Assembly: GCA_036971475.1 (NCBI GenBank)
Contig: JBAIZL010000006.1
Span: forward strand, 135,193,731 to 135,257,730
DNA from: Prosapia bicincta
Taxonomy: Eukaryota; Arthropoda; Insecta; Hemiptera; Cercopidae
Length of the DNA: 64,000 nucleotides
Reading direction: 5' to 3'
A program made the position numbers and the translations under genes. Of the stretch, positions 21,172 through 33,025 are shown one piece after another (position 1 is the stretch's first letter; every line of letters begins with the position of its first letter). A model generated the notes under the pieces. That model saw only the letters and a program-made list of their open reading frames with translations. It was not told where the DNA came from and ran no database searches.

Positions 21172-21864
21172 TATATGTAAAAATTGCAAAAACTGATTTT
21201 ACCTGGTGTTGAGTAAAGTATATTACTCTCAAGTAGCAAATCATTCTCTTTCTAGAGTGGCCTGATTATCTAGATTCTAGTTGGACAAATAAATATGTAA
21301 CATTAACAATTATTTAATATTTACGTTATTAAACAATATACTCATAAAACATCACTGTCATAGCTAAACTAAAATTCACTCTGGTTAGATAAATAGAAAG
21401 GTTATAGCTGACGAGAATGCAGTCTTGAATGCATATGTGAAGGATCTCTGAAGATAGTTGATTGGAGAAGGATCGTCCAATTAAAAGTAATAAGATAATG
21501 CCAACCTATCCTGTTGGAGTTAGAGTCCACATGGACTGTCACAACTTACACCTTAAGAGTAAAGCAGAAGCAAGAGGGAGAACCCATATAAAACCCCATG
21601 TTTGAGCTCTCAAGACAGGACGGAGAGATATAGCAGAGAGTTGAAGGGAGAGATTGTAGTTAGGGCAGATAGTTAGTTGAACTTTTTTATTATGTCTTGT
21701 TAACTAAATGTTTCTTAGAAATGTGTTATTCCTGTACTGAAGATGATGAACCGCAAGTTAAATATATACATTACATTTATTTCTGCAAACACTGTCTGGT
21801 CATTAAGAGCCACAAACCTTTCCATCACACTAATAAAGTTCCAGTGTCTATAAAACCATCTATA
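21172..21864. other. Intron stretch, unassigned
   Basis: No recognised repeat. The frame from 21697 runs into the satellite and is not coding. Confidence 0.35.
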
Positions 21865-22645
21865 GCTCGGCACATTACACATCTTTTTGGATTTTGCTTC
21901 ATAAAGAAGAAATTTGTCCCAATATTATCACTTCCAATCTTCTTTCATTCATCCAGCTTGTAGCTATATGTATCAGATAATCTCCATCTTTTTGGATTTT
22001 GTTTCATAAAGATCAAATTTTTACCAATATCATCACTCCCTGTCTTGTTTTTTTCAGCCAGCTCATTTATATTTGTATCAGCTCGATGTTTTTGGATTTT
22101 GCTTTATAAGGATAAAATTTGTACCAATATTATCACTTCTAATCTTCTTTCATTTAGCCAGCTTGTAGCTATATGTATCAGATAATCTCCATCTTTTTGG
22201 ATTTTGTTTCATAAAGATCAAATTTTTACCAATATCATCACTCCCTGTCTTGTTTTTTTCAGCCAGCTCATTTATATTTGTATCAGCTCGATGTTTTTGG
22301 ATTTTGCTTTATAAAGATAAAATTTGTACCAATATTATCACTCCCAATCTTCTTTTTTTTCAGCCAGCTTTTGGCTATATGTATCAGATAATCTTGATGT
22401 TTTTACATTTTGCTTCATAAAAAAGAAAATTGTACCTATATTATCACCTCCAATCTTCTTTCTTTTAGCCAGATTTTAGCTATAGGTATCAGATAATCTC
22501 CATCCTTTTGGATTTTGTTCCATCTAGAAGAAATTTGTACCAATATTATCACTTCCAATCTTCTTTCATTCAGCCAGGTTGTAGCTATATGTATCAGATA
22601 ATCTCCATCTTTTTGTATTTTGCTTTATAAAGAAGAAATTTATTT
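21865..22645. repeat. ~103-bp satellite with alternating monomers
   Basis: About seven to eight units share ATCTTTTTGGATTTTGYTTCATAAAGA...ACCAATATTATCACTYC. GTATCAGATAATC starts lie near 21974, 22179, 22385, 22490 and 22595. The two 205-bp intervals contain a variant monomer with GTATCAGCTCGATG, so an A-B-A-B-A order is followed by A-A-A. It ends about 30 bp before the next exon. Confidence 0.85.
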
Positions 22646-22678
22646 TTATGAATTACATTTTTCCATTTTATGTTGTAG

Positions 22679-22722
22679 GCTGGCTGTCGGTACCCAATGA
22701 TAAAGAAGAATCTACGGACTTG
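22679..22722 (+). CDS. UBX-protein gene, 44-nt exon
   Basis: Bounded by TTATGTTGTAG and GTAAGT, a strong donor. It starts with two bases completing a Cys codon from the previous exon, encodes WLSVPNDKEESTDL and ends in phase 0. The acidic segment continues in the next, 17-nt exon. Confidence 0.7.
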
Positions 22723-25220
22723 GTAAGTAGTGTCTATTATTAATTCACAATTCCTTTATTTTTAAGACCAACCTCTATTTAAAATTCAACCATAACTGCA
22801 TTTTACTAACATGCTAATTTCTATGGCTTTTTCTCATTGATTTATTCGTTAAAGGTTTTACTACTTTTTTGGTAAAAGTTTTTGCATGTTACCTTAAACA
22901 CTTATCTGTAATTCAACCACTTTTGTAGAATTTCAAACAAGTGGATTTGAACTACAGTTAAAAACCTGTTTATCCACTTGCCAAATCTGCCAGATAACCA
23001 GTTTTTGTCTTGAATTTACTATTAAAAGAAAACAATTTACTAAATAATAACCAACCCTTGATTTAACAAACTTTGTTTAGCGGTAAAAAACATTGCATTT
23101 ATTTTAAAATAAGTGCTTGAATTTTGTAGCTCATTACTTTCGGTAAAACTGAATTAATCACTTTTACATTAGTTTATGATTATCCTAACTTTAATTTTGT
23201 AAATTTGTAAAAACTTACAATAATAAATAATTTTAAATATTTAGGCTTTTCACTTAGTAAAATAAGAAAATTTTCATTCACAACATAACAGTTGATTTCA
23301 TCTTAATGTTTCTAATAAAAATATGTATAATGAATTTAAAATTAACCATCATTAATATTTTTAAGGTTTTACATATTCACCTGAAATTATAACACATTTA
23401 TCACTGAAACACTTCAAATTATTTTTAGTACAGGTCACTTCCTGCCATAACGATATCGTCAGGACTGCAAAAAACATTTCGTTGACCTGAAATTTTGTTA
23501 TAACAAAACAAAACCACACTTGGATAAATGAAAGACAGTTGAATATCAAGTCAAAATTTGTTTTATTTACACTTGCTTGTAACTCTTCATAACCAAGTGA
23601 TTTTGTAATGTCTGAAGCCTTTTCTCAAATTAATTGTCCACTAATTTTCACATTGTTTGACATAACATCAACAAACCACGAATAAGATGCTTTGTCGAAA
23701 TCATCATAAAATCCAATGTAATATTTTTCCAAATAGGTGCAAGGCCACAGTCAGATGATATATCTTCGATTTTTTTCAGTCTTTCGAAATTTTAGATAAA
23801 GTAAATGGTGCAAGACTAATATCTGCAGCTACATCTATTTTCTTCCTGCTCAAATAACCCATTTTTATTATGAAAAATTTGTCTTTGATCATAAACTGAT
23901 TTTTTTCACCTCTTGTTTCTCCACTATGAACTGATTTGCTAAAATATTGTATGCTACAGGCACTTAAAAATCTTGTATATCTACTGTATACTGTAGGGTA
24001 CTGTACAATTCTTTACAATGATTCGGATTGTGAGTCATTTATGTTTCCTTTAAAAATGTACAGCTATAAAGATAACCCTTTAGACTGTAATAATATGTTT
24101 GTAATGTAAAAATATTTTGTTGTACGGAAATTTACATGTTATTATGATGACAGGTTTCGTTACACATGTATTCATATGATGAGCCAAACGAAACGCAATA
24201 AAAAATTCGTTACTGAAAATTTCATTTTATTGGCATTCATTAATGCCGTATAACTTCTTAAAATTGTCTTGCCTTAAAATTGTTTCATTGTTTGAAAATT
24301 ATTAAAAATTCATCAAGGCTAAAATACTTTTGAAAATCATAAGTTCTCTTGCATTAAATATTTTAAAAATCCTGAAAATGTAACACCCTAAAACATTCAA
24401 CAATTTAGCGTTAAAAACCATATTATTTTGATTTAAAAGACTGATAATAAAGTTTCATCTTTTCTAATTGGTTTCATTTAAAACCATTTATGATTATTAT
24501 TCTATTATTTATATGTGCTTAACTGTTTATCAGTTTATTCACTTTAAAGTGATTAATTAAACTCCCAAAGTTCTGCTACCTTTCTTATTTAAAGTTTTCA
24601 TAATTTTTAATATAATGGCTTATATCAATAATTTAGCTATTCACCTCAAATATAATATATGTTACTGGACTTATAAATATAATCTATTTAAGCAATTACC
24701 TTACAATTGTAAACCAATAGGAAGAAATTGTATCTTAGTTTCTGATTCGCCCATAAGTCTTGTATATCTTTTTTAATCTTTTATTAATAAAAATGCCCAA
24801 GTTTTATTTTATTTGATAATTTAGAATATATAACAATTAAAATTTATTTTTCATGTAAATTTATATGAAATATTTCAACTAATTTGAATATAATTTTTAT
24901 ATTTATAATTTTCTTAGTATCAAAAATTATAAATTGGTATTGTTAATTTTTTTAAACTTATCCTTCTTGTAAACGAATAGATTTGTGTTTGATTTTTAAT
25001 GTTATTGCATATCATTTAAATGGACATCAGGGTGGTTTCACTGTATTTACTTTCATTGAAAAAAAAGATAGTTTAACAATGGCATTGAACTCTAGATTAA
25101 GTTTAACAAAAGCCCTTTATTCCATACAAATTGAACAACTTTATATTGCACGCATTAAACAAATTAAAACATAATAAACTTGAAGTACTAATAAATTTTC
25201 ATCAATAAATCAACATACTA
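22723..25220. other. Intron with PLE-C fragment, otherwise unassigned
   Basis: 23118-23240 is a PLE-C terminal fragment (CACTTTTACATTAGTTTATG). 23525-23570 repeats the end of the 9690-10188 foldback. The remainder is plain AT-rich intron. Confidence 0.45.
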
Positions 25221-26030
25221 ATACAGGGTGTTTCATATTAACCTTTCCAATTTTAATAAGGTATGTAAAAAGAAAAAAGCCACATGCACTGAACACTATT
25301 TTATTATTTGAAAGTACATAGAATGCATTTTTAATTTACGTGGTTTTGAAAATGGTAAATATCTACCCCTATTGTCAACACACTGACAAAGTCTATCCTG
25401 GAAGTTGTCCATTACTCGGCAACTCATATTCGGTGGAATAGCGTTGATATCTTCATTGATAGCACCCTTCAGTTCATTGATATTTTGAGGACGATAAATG
25501 TACACCTTCTCTTTCAGGTAACGCCATCGGAAAAAATCACATGGCATTAAATCAGGTGATCTCAGGAATTAGCCAATTTTACCTCACAAAGAAATGAGAT
25601 GATGCACAAATTTGTTCATGACTCCAAGTCGTTTTCAGTTAATTATTGCACTATCTGGATCTTGTATGGGTGCATTTTAAGGTATCTATGCAGTATTTTG
25701 CAGACACTACGGGCAGAAAATCAAAAATGAAACAGTGTGTTTGCAAACAGAACACCAGGGAAATTGCTGAATTGAAGCCCGCACTCTATCCACATTTCCC
25801 GGTGATGTTGATGTCCTAACAGCCTTTACTTTTTAATGCCGATGATCTCTCTCTGAAATTCGATACCCATTTCCTAATTATTGGTTCAGTGAAAATGGAA
25901 TCATGACGACCAATATCAAAATTAATACGAAATGCAGGTCGTCTATTCACAGATTTCATTTTGAATAAACTCTTCCATTACGAATGCATGATGCTGTTCT
26001 AATCAAATCATTGATCACACTGAAAACTCC
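25221..26030 (-). pseudogene. Tc1/mariner-like transposase fragment
   Basis: From about 25800 down: a DNA-binding remnant (HTVSFLIF near 25740), a gap with stops, then LMPCDFFRWRYLKEKVYIYR (about 25490-25550) and a C-terminal NFQDRLCQCVDNRGRYLPF (25340-25400). The PCDFFxWxYLKxKVY block with a CxxNxGR tail is typical of an arthropod IS630/Tc1 lineage and contains the third catalytic Asp. A terminal sequence CAGGGTGTTTCATATTAACC is seen at about 25225; no right end was found. Confidence 0.6.
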
Positions 26031-26528
26031 ATATCATGGCGTTGTTTTCTAATTATATTTTAGACAATTTAGAAATGTATAAAGGAAAGTTAAAAAGGAA
26101 AATGTAATAAACAAATAATTACACAGGTTGAGCGTTATATTTAAAAGGTAAATTATTAAGTAGTTGGAGAAGCAAGAGTAGGCCTACACCAATAGAAAGT
26201 GAGGTCTGGAAGCAGTGGGAGCGTGGCTAGTAGTTTATAAAGACGAAAATTTTACAAAATGTTAATAGGAACTGTCTGGATCAAAAATTATAGAATGACA
26301 TCTTTAATTTTATATAATTTTTTTCTATTTCATTTATTAATTTTTCCAATTTGACTTCGGTTAGTTACAGTTCTTCCAATGGTTCCTCCAACTTTCACTA
26401 TAAACATATTAGAGTTTAATATACTTTCAACTTATGTTTAACATTTGAAAGCTAGAAAAGCTAAGGTATGCATTAATAAACCTGTAAACCACATTACTAA
26501 AACAAAAAATTGTTTTGCAGTAAAGGTA
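26031..26528. other. Intron with a dispersed repeat
   Basis: ATTAAGTAGTTGGAGAAGC..CCAATAGAAAGTGAGGTC at 26155-26240 matches 31203-31260 directly and 30500-30580 in inverse orientation: a dispersed family of at least 90 bp, otherwise unassigned. Confidence 0.5.
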
Positions 26529-27287
26529 CGAGGGTGGTCCACAAAGTAACTGCCGTTTGTGTGTGGCGCGATAAGTAGTGGGGGTAGCGCCGCCATTCTC
26601 ATATCGGTGTGCGCAGCCGTTCAGTGTGCTTCTAGCTGTGCAAGGGAGAGTATCGTACGATCGCGCATTCTTTTGTTATAACGTAAAAACATGAGCGCCG
26701 CGATAGAAAATCCCGCCAAATGTGAAGTGTGAGGTGTAATAAGATTTCTGTGGTCGAAAAGTTACACAGCAGCTGAAATTCATCGTGAATTGAGTGCAGT
26801 GTATGGCCCAAACGTTATGAGCGAAGGTGTAATCCGTCAATGGGTTCGTTTTTTTAAAAATGGAAGAATGGGCGTTGTGTTTGTCCATGACAATGCCAGC
26901 CCTCACACAGCTCAAGAAACAACTGAACTTTTGGAAAAGTTTAAATGGGACGTTTTTGACCACCCCCCCCCCTACAGCCCGGACTTGGCTCCCAGTGATT
27001 TCCATCTTTTCCCGTACATGAAGCGGAGGCTTGCATCTCAGAGGTTTGCGAGTGATGAAGAGCTTCAAAACGTTGTGACAGGCTGGCTACGTTCTCAGGC
27101 GGCAGATTTTTTTAAAGACGGAATTTCAAAAACTGTTAAAAGATATGATAAGTGCTTGAATTTGTATGGTGAATATGTAGAAAAGTAGAGAAAAGCTGTA
27201 GTTTTAACATGTATATAATAAAATTTTTGTATCTCGAATGGTTTCTTTTTTATTTCAAAACGGAGGTTACTTTGTGGACCACCCTCG
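26529..27287 (+). mobile_element. mariner element, internally deleted
   Basis: The ends CGAGGGTGGTCCACAAAGTA and, inverted, CGAGGGTGGTCCACAAAGTA at 27287 are flanked by TA. 759 bp against about 1.3 kb for complete mariners. It lies 141 bp upstream of the 17-nt host exon. Confidence 0.9.
26691..27188 (+). pseudogene. mariner transposase with internal deletion
   Basis: ATG at 26691 opens MSAAIENPAKCEV followed by an in-frame TGA. The HTH part follows (GVIRFLWSKSYTAAEIHREL to VIRQWVRFFKNGR) and is fused directly to the catalytic C-terminus (VFVHDNASPHTAQ, YSPDLAPSDFHLF, CLNLYGEYVEK). The segment with the first catalytic Asp is gone. A run of ten C's adds one proline between the two remaining Asp residues, making the D-to-D spacing one longer than the usual 34. 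Confidence 0.85.
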
Positions 27288-27428
27288 TAATATTTTCATA
27301 ATACGAAATGTTGTGATTTTAATTCTTTTAAATTTAGAAATTTTATGTGGTTATATATTTATGGAAGTTTATATGTTTTTGTACTTTAGTGTATTTGATT
27401 CTAATAACATTTATTATTTGTTTTGCAG

Positions 27429-27445
27429 AATGATCGCGATGATAT
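27429..27445 (+). CDS. UBX-protein gene, 17-nt microexon
   Basis: AATGATCGCGATGATAT lies between TTTTGCAG and GTGAGT. It encodes NDRDD plus two bases that make an ATG codon with the G opening the exon at 35168. It is too small to find by ORF length and rests on splice signals plus phase agreement on both sides. Confidence 0.6.
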
Positions 27446-28680
27446 GTGAGTTACTGTTTTCATTTCTATCTTTATAATTGTTATCATTTTAAAAATTAAA
27501 ATAGCACTATATTGAACATTTACATTTCTTGCAATTTATTATGTAAACAAACATTGTCAAATTCTACAAGGTTTACTTGTGTCAGGGGCTTCCAGTTGAT
27601 TCAGGGGGAAATGTCTAAAAATAACTTATTTCATTAAATTTAGAATTTTATTGTTATCAGATGGTAAAACAAAACATTTATAAACAAACTATCGTACCCG
27701 TCAGACGTTCTGTTCAAAGGTTGTAAATCCAAAAGTTATAATTTTTTAAAAATAATATATAAATTGGTTGGACCGTTTTGATATAGAATATTTAAAAAAA
27801 TTTATATTCAAAACACCATACATCATCGCGTATATACAACGCGTACAGTTATCACAATTCGTCCTATGAATTGAGTATGAATGTAGCTGTATGGTATAAA
27901 CTCTAATGTATTAAGACATTAACATGTTCACTACCCCAATGTAACAAAAATAACTATTGGTATAGACCAACCGACAACTATATGGTCTTTCTTCCTGGAC
28001 CGACGTCCCACATATGCGCTGCTCAGGGTACTTGAAATGGACCGACGGCTCATATTTGGGACACTCTTTCTGTGTTATTTTTATTCCTCTGACAAATCAG
28101 TGGTTTACTTTACCAGCTTCATATATTTGTATCTGTCTATAGACATGTCTGACGTTAGTGTGGGACATTTGGTCTCTCAGTTATCAAGGTCAATGACATA
28201 CAAATGACACCACTTTGTTCTACTAAGGCAGTTTATGTTTTGAATGATTACGTTTTACTAGCTTTACTCTAAATGTCATTAATGATAAAAGATGTAAACG
28301 TGTCACAAGTGATGTGCGAGTTTGTAAATATTCTGCACTGTGTATGGAAGTGAAATATAAACATACTTTGTCTCTGTTACAGTAATATTTATATTGTATG
28401 TATTTTTTCGATATAGAAGCCTATATAAGCAATCTGTCTAGCAAGATTAGCCAAAACAAGTTAGTAGAGAGTTTGTTGATATAAGTCTTTATAGTGGCTC
28501 TTACATGGGACGCCCAGTCTACGATAGGATTTTCATGTTATAGACTGACCGGCTCATCAATGCTCCATTCCAAAAAAACACTAAAAACAGCACAAACAAA
28601 AATATACATTCAACAAACATATTCTAGGGCAATGAACATATTGGAAGGAACCCCAATATCGGGAAAATAATAAAAAATAA
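27446..28680. other. Intron stretch, unassigned
   Basis: No coding remnant or repeat was recognised; the sequence is mixed composition with some GC-richer patches near 28000-28060. Confidence 0.35.
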
Positions 28681-28709
28681 CAAATAAAACAAGTTACTTA
28701 AGATTAAAG

Positions 28710-28749
28710 CCTTATGTACATTTCAATGACCATGTCTCATCATCAGAGG
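28710..28749 (-). ncRNA. Hammerhead ribozyme relic (PLE-B type)
   Basis: Minus strand: CCU/AGG helix I, CUGAUGAU, damaged helix II (GAGAC/GUCAUU), GAA, AUGUACAU, A. Partner of 28865-28909. Confidence 0.45.
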
Positions 28750-28864
28750 GTCTTATTACAAAATTACGATCTAGCAAGAACTTACAAACTAGAGTGATGA
28801 CTTGTAACTTCTTGTTTGCTAGATTGTAATTTTGTAATAAGGTCTTATTATTATTGTAATAAGG

Positions 28865-28909
28865 GTCCTCTGATGATGATCACATGGTCATCGAAATGTA
28901 CATAAGGAT
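28865..28909 (+). ncRNA. Hammerhead ribozyme (PLE-B type)
   Basis: Helix I GUCCU/AGGAU, core CUGAUGAU, helix II GAUCAC-AUG-GUCAUC with one mismatch, GAA, self-complementary helix III AUGUACAU, A at the cleavage position. Confidence 0.6.
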
Positions 28910-28915
28910 TAAGCC

Positions 28916-31409
28916 TCTCCACCACGTCAAGGTCATGCAGCCCATAAGAGAGGCAGTGACATACATACGGACAAAAGAAATATATATATATAAATGACAG
29001 CCAAATTGAAAGTGCATTTGTATTATGCTTCTGTAGCATTTTAAAATTTTGAAAACACTAAAAGAAATTACCAATGATAGTTTCTGAAGTCTTAATTTTC
29101 CCTAAATCTCAGTAATCTGAAGAATCAGCTGTACTATCCCGAAGATTAGTTGCAAATCAAATGTGTTATGTAGTCACTCCTGATCTAAATAAAGCTATGA
29201 TAAATTTATGAATAATTTCAACAATATTTAATTATAAAATTTTATTGGTAGGATAATATGTATGAAACTTTCAAAAATTGTGCATTCCAGGTATGGCTGA
29301 TCCTAAGACTTTTGCTATTTTAGTTGGACTGAATCTGCCTATCTTTGTTTAACCCTTGAGCTGCTGAAGAAACTGTTACACTTGAAACTCTTTACTTCCT
29401 ACTATAGGTGTCCAGTTTTATTGTAGCCCACTACTCGATAATCAGAGCTTAATCGTTTTGATTTCACAGTATTTACTGATGTCCCAACACTTTTTATAAT
29501 GTCCTTTGCTGGAATTCAGCACATCCAATCAAAAAGGTGATGTAGATTCTCATCTCTATCTTCACACTGAACTGAATCTTAGATCAAACCTGTAGAGATA
29601 TTCTTCACAATGACTCTTCACCTGACACTACTATTATACCGAGTACACATTGCTCATAGGTAATTATTGCTTAACTGAATGAAAACTTTTTAACTTACTT
29701 GCTGGCTCGTTTCGAAACAATCTTTTTATTGATGAAGCCACCCTACTTAGTGTGTCAGCAAGTAAGTTAAAAGTTTTCACTCAGTTATGCAGTAGTTATT
29801 TATGTTTATTCAATGAATTCAAAATAATTATAACAGCAACTTTAAACATTGCTGTTATAAAGAGAACAGTAGCAGTACTTCTACCGGACCTAGTAAACAT
29901 TGCAGGTGCAAAATTCATGAACTACTGCTACTGTGCTGATAGTATTCCTCTATTCAGCCTCAATGGGTAGTAATTACATTCATTGGGTTTATTTGCACAA
30001 ACTGAGAGACTATTGAACTTGACAACTTTCATAACTTTGAACCAGTTATTACAGTGTCTGTTTTTACCTAGTAATTAAAGGTTTTTTGATAATTATACAA
30101 TTTTTAAAATAATAAAACTTCTTCTAGTTCATTGTAAAAACTATGATACTGTTAGACTTAACAATCTCAAGTAACAATCTGGCACAAGCAGACAATTTCT
30201 GACTTTACCAAAAATCTTGTAATTTAAGGGTTTTTGATAGGTATAACATTTTTTTAAATAATAAAGTTTCTTTATAAACTAGAAATATAAATAAAAATTT
30301 TCAAACAACTCCTACCTAGGTCACACAAAAAATTCATTTTTATTATTTTTTATTTTATAATTACAGTTAATATAAATATGTATATACATATGACAGAATC
30401 ATAATATTAAGTGGCAAAATAAAAAGCAAAATTAATTATTAAAATGAGTGAATTAAATTTAATTAATATTTGAAAACGTGTGTGAACATCAAGGGTAACT
30501 ACGCCCCGACCAGTTGCAGACTTCGCTTCCTATTGATAAAAGGCTACTCTCAACTCCTGACATCTAACTACTTGATAATTTCAAACTCTTATAAATAACT
30601 CTTGAATTTTGTAGTCTATTACATTCGGTGAAACTTAATTAATCACTTTTACATTAGTTTAGTAATCAGTAGTTTAGAGTATCTGAACTTTATTTTTGTA
30701 AATTTGTCTTTATAAATAACGTCTGTCTGTGTATTTATTTGTTCCTTTATGACATTTCCTCTTTTTTTTAACTTTGCTTTATAAAATTCTAAAATTTTCT
30801 AAAGTATTTAAATGTCTTCCTTTATTAACATAATGTAAAATCTTCATTGTATTTTTCATCTCTTGCAGTGTATGGCTCTTTTAAACAAATGTGTAGCATA
30901 ATTCGATTCTTTTCTCATATTTAAATGACCTTATCTGGTTTTTATATCTGGTTTCAAAGTTTTGTCCTATGTGTGTTGCATTGCGATTACATTGCATTTT
31001 GTAAACTCGTATTTACTCATTTTAATTATTCTCTATATACTACCCTTTAATTTATTCTTTAATGTGTTGATAGTTTTCATTCCAATTTCTATATTATATT
31101 TCTTGAAATATTTTTATAATTTATAAGCCTCTTTTTCCGTATATGTAAACTTACATTTCCAGGACTTTTTATTTTGTTGTTATTTTTAAAACTTTGAAAT
31201 TATTAAGTAGTTAGATGCAAGGCGTCTAGAGTAGGCTTTTACCAATAGGAAGCAAGGTCTACAAGTGGGGGGGGGGGAGGCGTGTCTAAGAGTATGTAAA
31301 GACAAACTCAAAGTTTAGGCGAACAGTACGATTCAAGTTTTAAAAATAGAGTCATTCTGAAACCCGTCAACAGTGGAAAATATTATAATGTTAGGAAAGG
31401 CAGAAAAAT
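28916..31409. other. Intron with small inverted repeats, otherwise unassigned
   Basis: 29674-29712 and 29757-29790 are inverted copies (AACTTACTTGCTG / CAGCAAGTAAGTT). A PLE-C terminal fragment lies at 30600-30700. The dispersed repeat of 26155 recurs inverted at 30500-30580 and direct at 31203-31260. A G-run lies near 31267. A family Z relic is at 31335-31380. Confidence 0.5.
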
Positions 31410-31548
31410 TTACTTAGATATATAGAAATATTCCTAACAAAAATGTACTCAGATATATAGAAATATTCCTAACAGAAATGTACTCAGATATATAGAAATA
31501 TTCCTAACAAAAATGTACTCAGATATATAGAAATATTCCTAACAAAAA
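31410..31548. repeat. Four tandem 37-bp units
   Basis: The unit ACTCAGATATATAGAAATAT..CCTAACAAAAATGT is repeated four times with one or two changes. Confidence 0.9.
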
Positions 31549-31615
31549 TGAAGATGAGGCTATTCAGAATTAAAAGTATTTTATTAATGATTGAAAATTT
31601 GAACAACAATATTAA

Positions 31616-32664
31616 CCCTTAGTGTTCGGATTTTTTTAACATACTTTGCTTCCCCACTTGTAATTAAATTGAGACAAATTCCTCACCTGCAAGTTGCATT
31701 TTTGTTTTTGGAAAACTTTGTTTTCTCTTACATGATTTTAGTAAACTAAGCTATTTATATTCACTAATACTGTATGTACATGATTTTATTATCTTTTTTG
31801 TAGTTTTGCAGAGTATGATATCTTTGAAAACAGTCTTCCGGATGAAGTCCTGGTTTTCTGCTGCATGTTTTGTAGTGAAAAACTGTTTCCCTACTACCTC
31901 CTTTTATCTTCCTGTTACTGCAAACTACACAATCCTTAGAACTACTTTTATCATTGGAAAAGATTAAATGTAATTTCTCATTCAGTCTTTCTTTGTCAGT
32001 AGTTGATGGCCAAACCCTCTTACTATACGGGTCATTCCTGATATCACCAATGCGTTCCCTCACCAAGTTTTGGCGAAACTATTTTTGTTTAACAGGATTT
32101 TCTCTCATTTCCTTTTTTTCGTTATTATAGATAATAAAACTGTTTACTACAGCTACATCTAATAGCCAGAAAAACATTTTCCTCCACCATTTATTTGTTC
32201 GTCTCGTAAAACTGCACGGTTCATTATATTGAACAGCTAAATCTACACCACCCAAAACTGGTTATATTTACAAATAACTGTTAGTTTAATTATTTTGTTT
32301 ATGAAACTGAACTACATTCTAATAAATCAGGATCAAGTAAAAGATCAGGAATTTCAGAATCACTAATTGCACGTGAAGCCACGGCAAACTACGAGTAAAC
32401 AATTAAGTGAAACTGTAACCTACTTGCAGCTTACAACATAGTGGCAAACTAGATTTTGTGATGACTCACATATTCTTAGACATTTTCAATTTAGTTCACA
32501 TTATTGTTAATAGAGTGTAGCACCAAACGGTAAAAGATTGAATGTCATGGGCTTCACCGCAGACGAGTTATACACATTTGAAAATCGTGTCAGGTGACCC
32601 CCGACATATGAGTAAACTGTAATATACGCTTGGCGGGGCTCCCCCGACAGTCGAGTGCTAAGGG
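31616..32664 (-). mobile_element. piggyBac-like element, deleted
   Basis: The ends CCCTTAGTGTTCGG and CGAGTGCTAAGGG are directly bordered by the TTAA duplication (31612-31615, 32665-32668). 1049 bp, so more than half of a complete element is missing. Confidence 0.85.
31764..32265 (-). pseudogene. piggyBac transposase C-terminal part
   Basis: From 32265 down: a GVDLAVQYN..C-like segment, KWWRKMFFWLLDVAVVNSFI (about 32125-32190) and, after a frame change, RPSTTDK-like and KLHLIFSNDKSSSKDCVVCS with the terminal Cys-rich domain ending GLHPEDCFQRYHTLQNY (31795-31850). Domain order is that of PGBD transposases. The N-terminal half with the first catalytic Asp residues is missing. Confidence 0.8.
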
Positions 32665-33025
32665 TTAAGAACAGTTTTTGGTCTGGGTGGTCTTGTAATC
32701 TAGACTCATTAGCATTCAGTATTGAAAGAATGTGATTGCACTATTTATATTCATACTGCTTTCCTGCATAATACAAAAATTTTGGAATTATTTCAGGTGG
32801 CTAAATTTGAATGCATGAAATCCTTTAATTTTACTTTGTTTCTATGTTATTTCTCTGGATATTGAAATAAGTTTAGTTTATCCTACAACAATTTTAAGAT
32901 AAGTATGACGAATTTGCAAGCACAAATGATTGTGAAGACTTTTTTCTCTACACTCTGTGTTTACATCCTATCTTGGATAAATTTCCAATTACCCTTATAT
33001 AGTTCCTTTTACCATTCCAGAATTA
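32665..33025. other. Intron stretch, unassigned
   Basis: Nothing recognised. Confidence 0.35.

Larger units (their letters stand above)
28700..28915. mobile_element. Short PLE-B-type remnant: two ends in inverted orientation
   Basis: 28708-28790 and 28815-28910 are imperfect inverted copies, each with a hammerhead motif pointing outward (CTTATGTACATTTC and GAAATGTACATAAG). Almost nothing remains between the ends. Confidence 0.65.

Noticed and set aside
21865..22645. CRISPR-like array
   Set aside because: The whole ~103-bp unit is repeated, without spacers.
26676..27068. 130-codon minus-strand ORF
   Set aside because: Antisense of the deleted mariner transposase; no motifs of its own.
29674..29790. 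Hammerhead in the inverted repeat (ATTGATGAAGCC, TTTCGAAACGAG)
   Set aside because: Helix I-like pairing exists (UGGC/GCCA), but core and GAAA are in the wrong order for one molecule.
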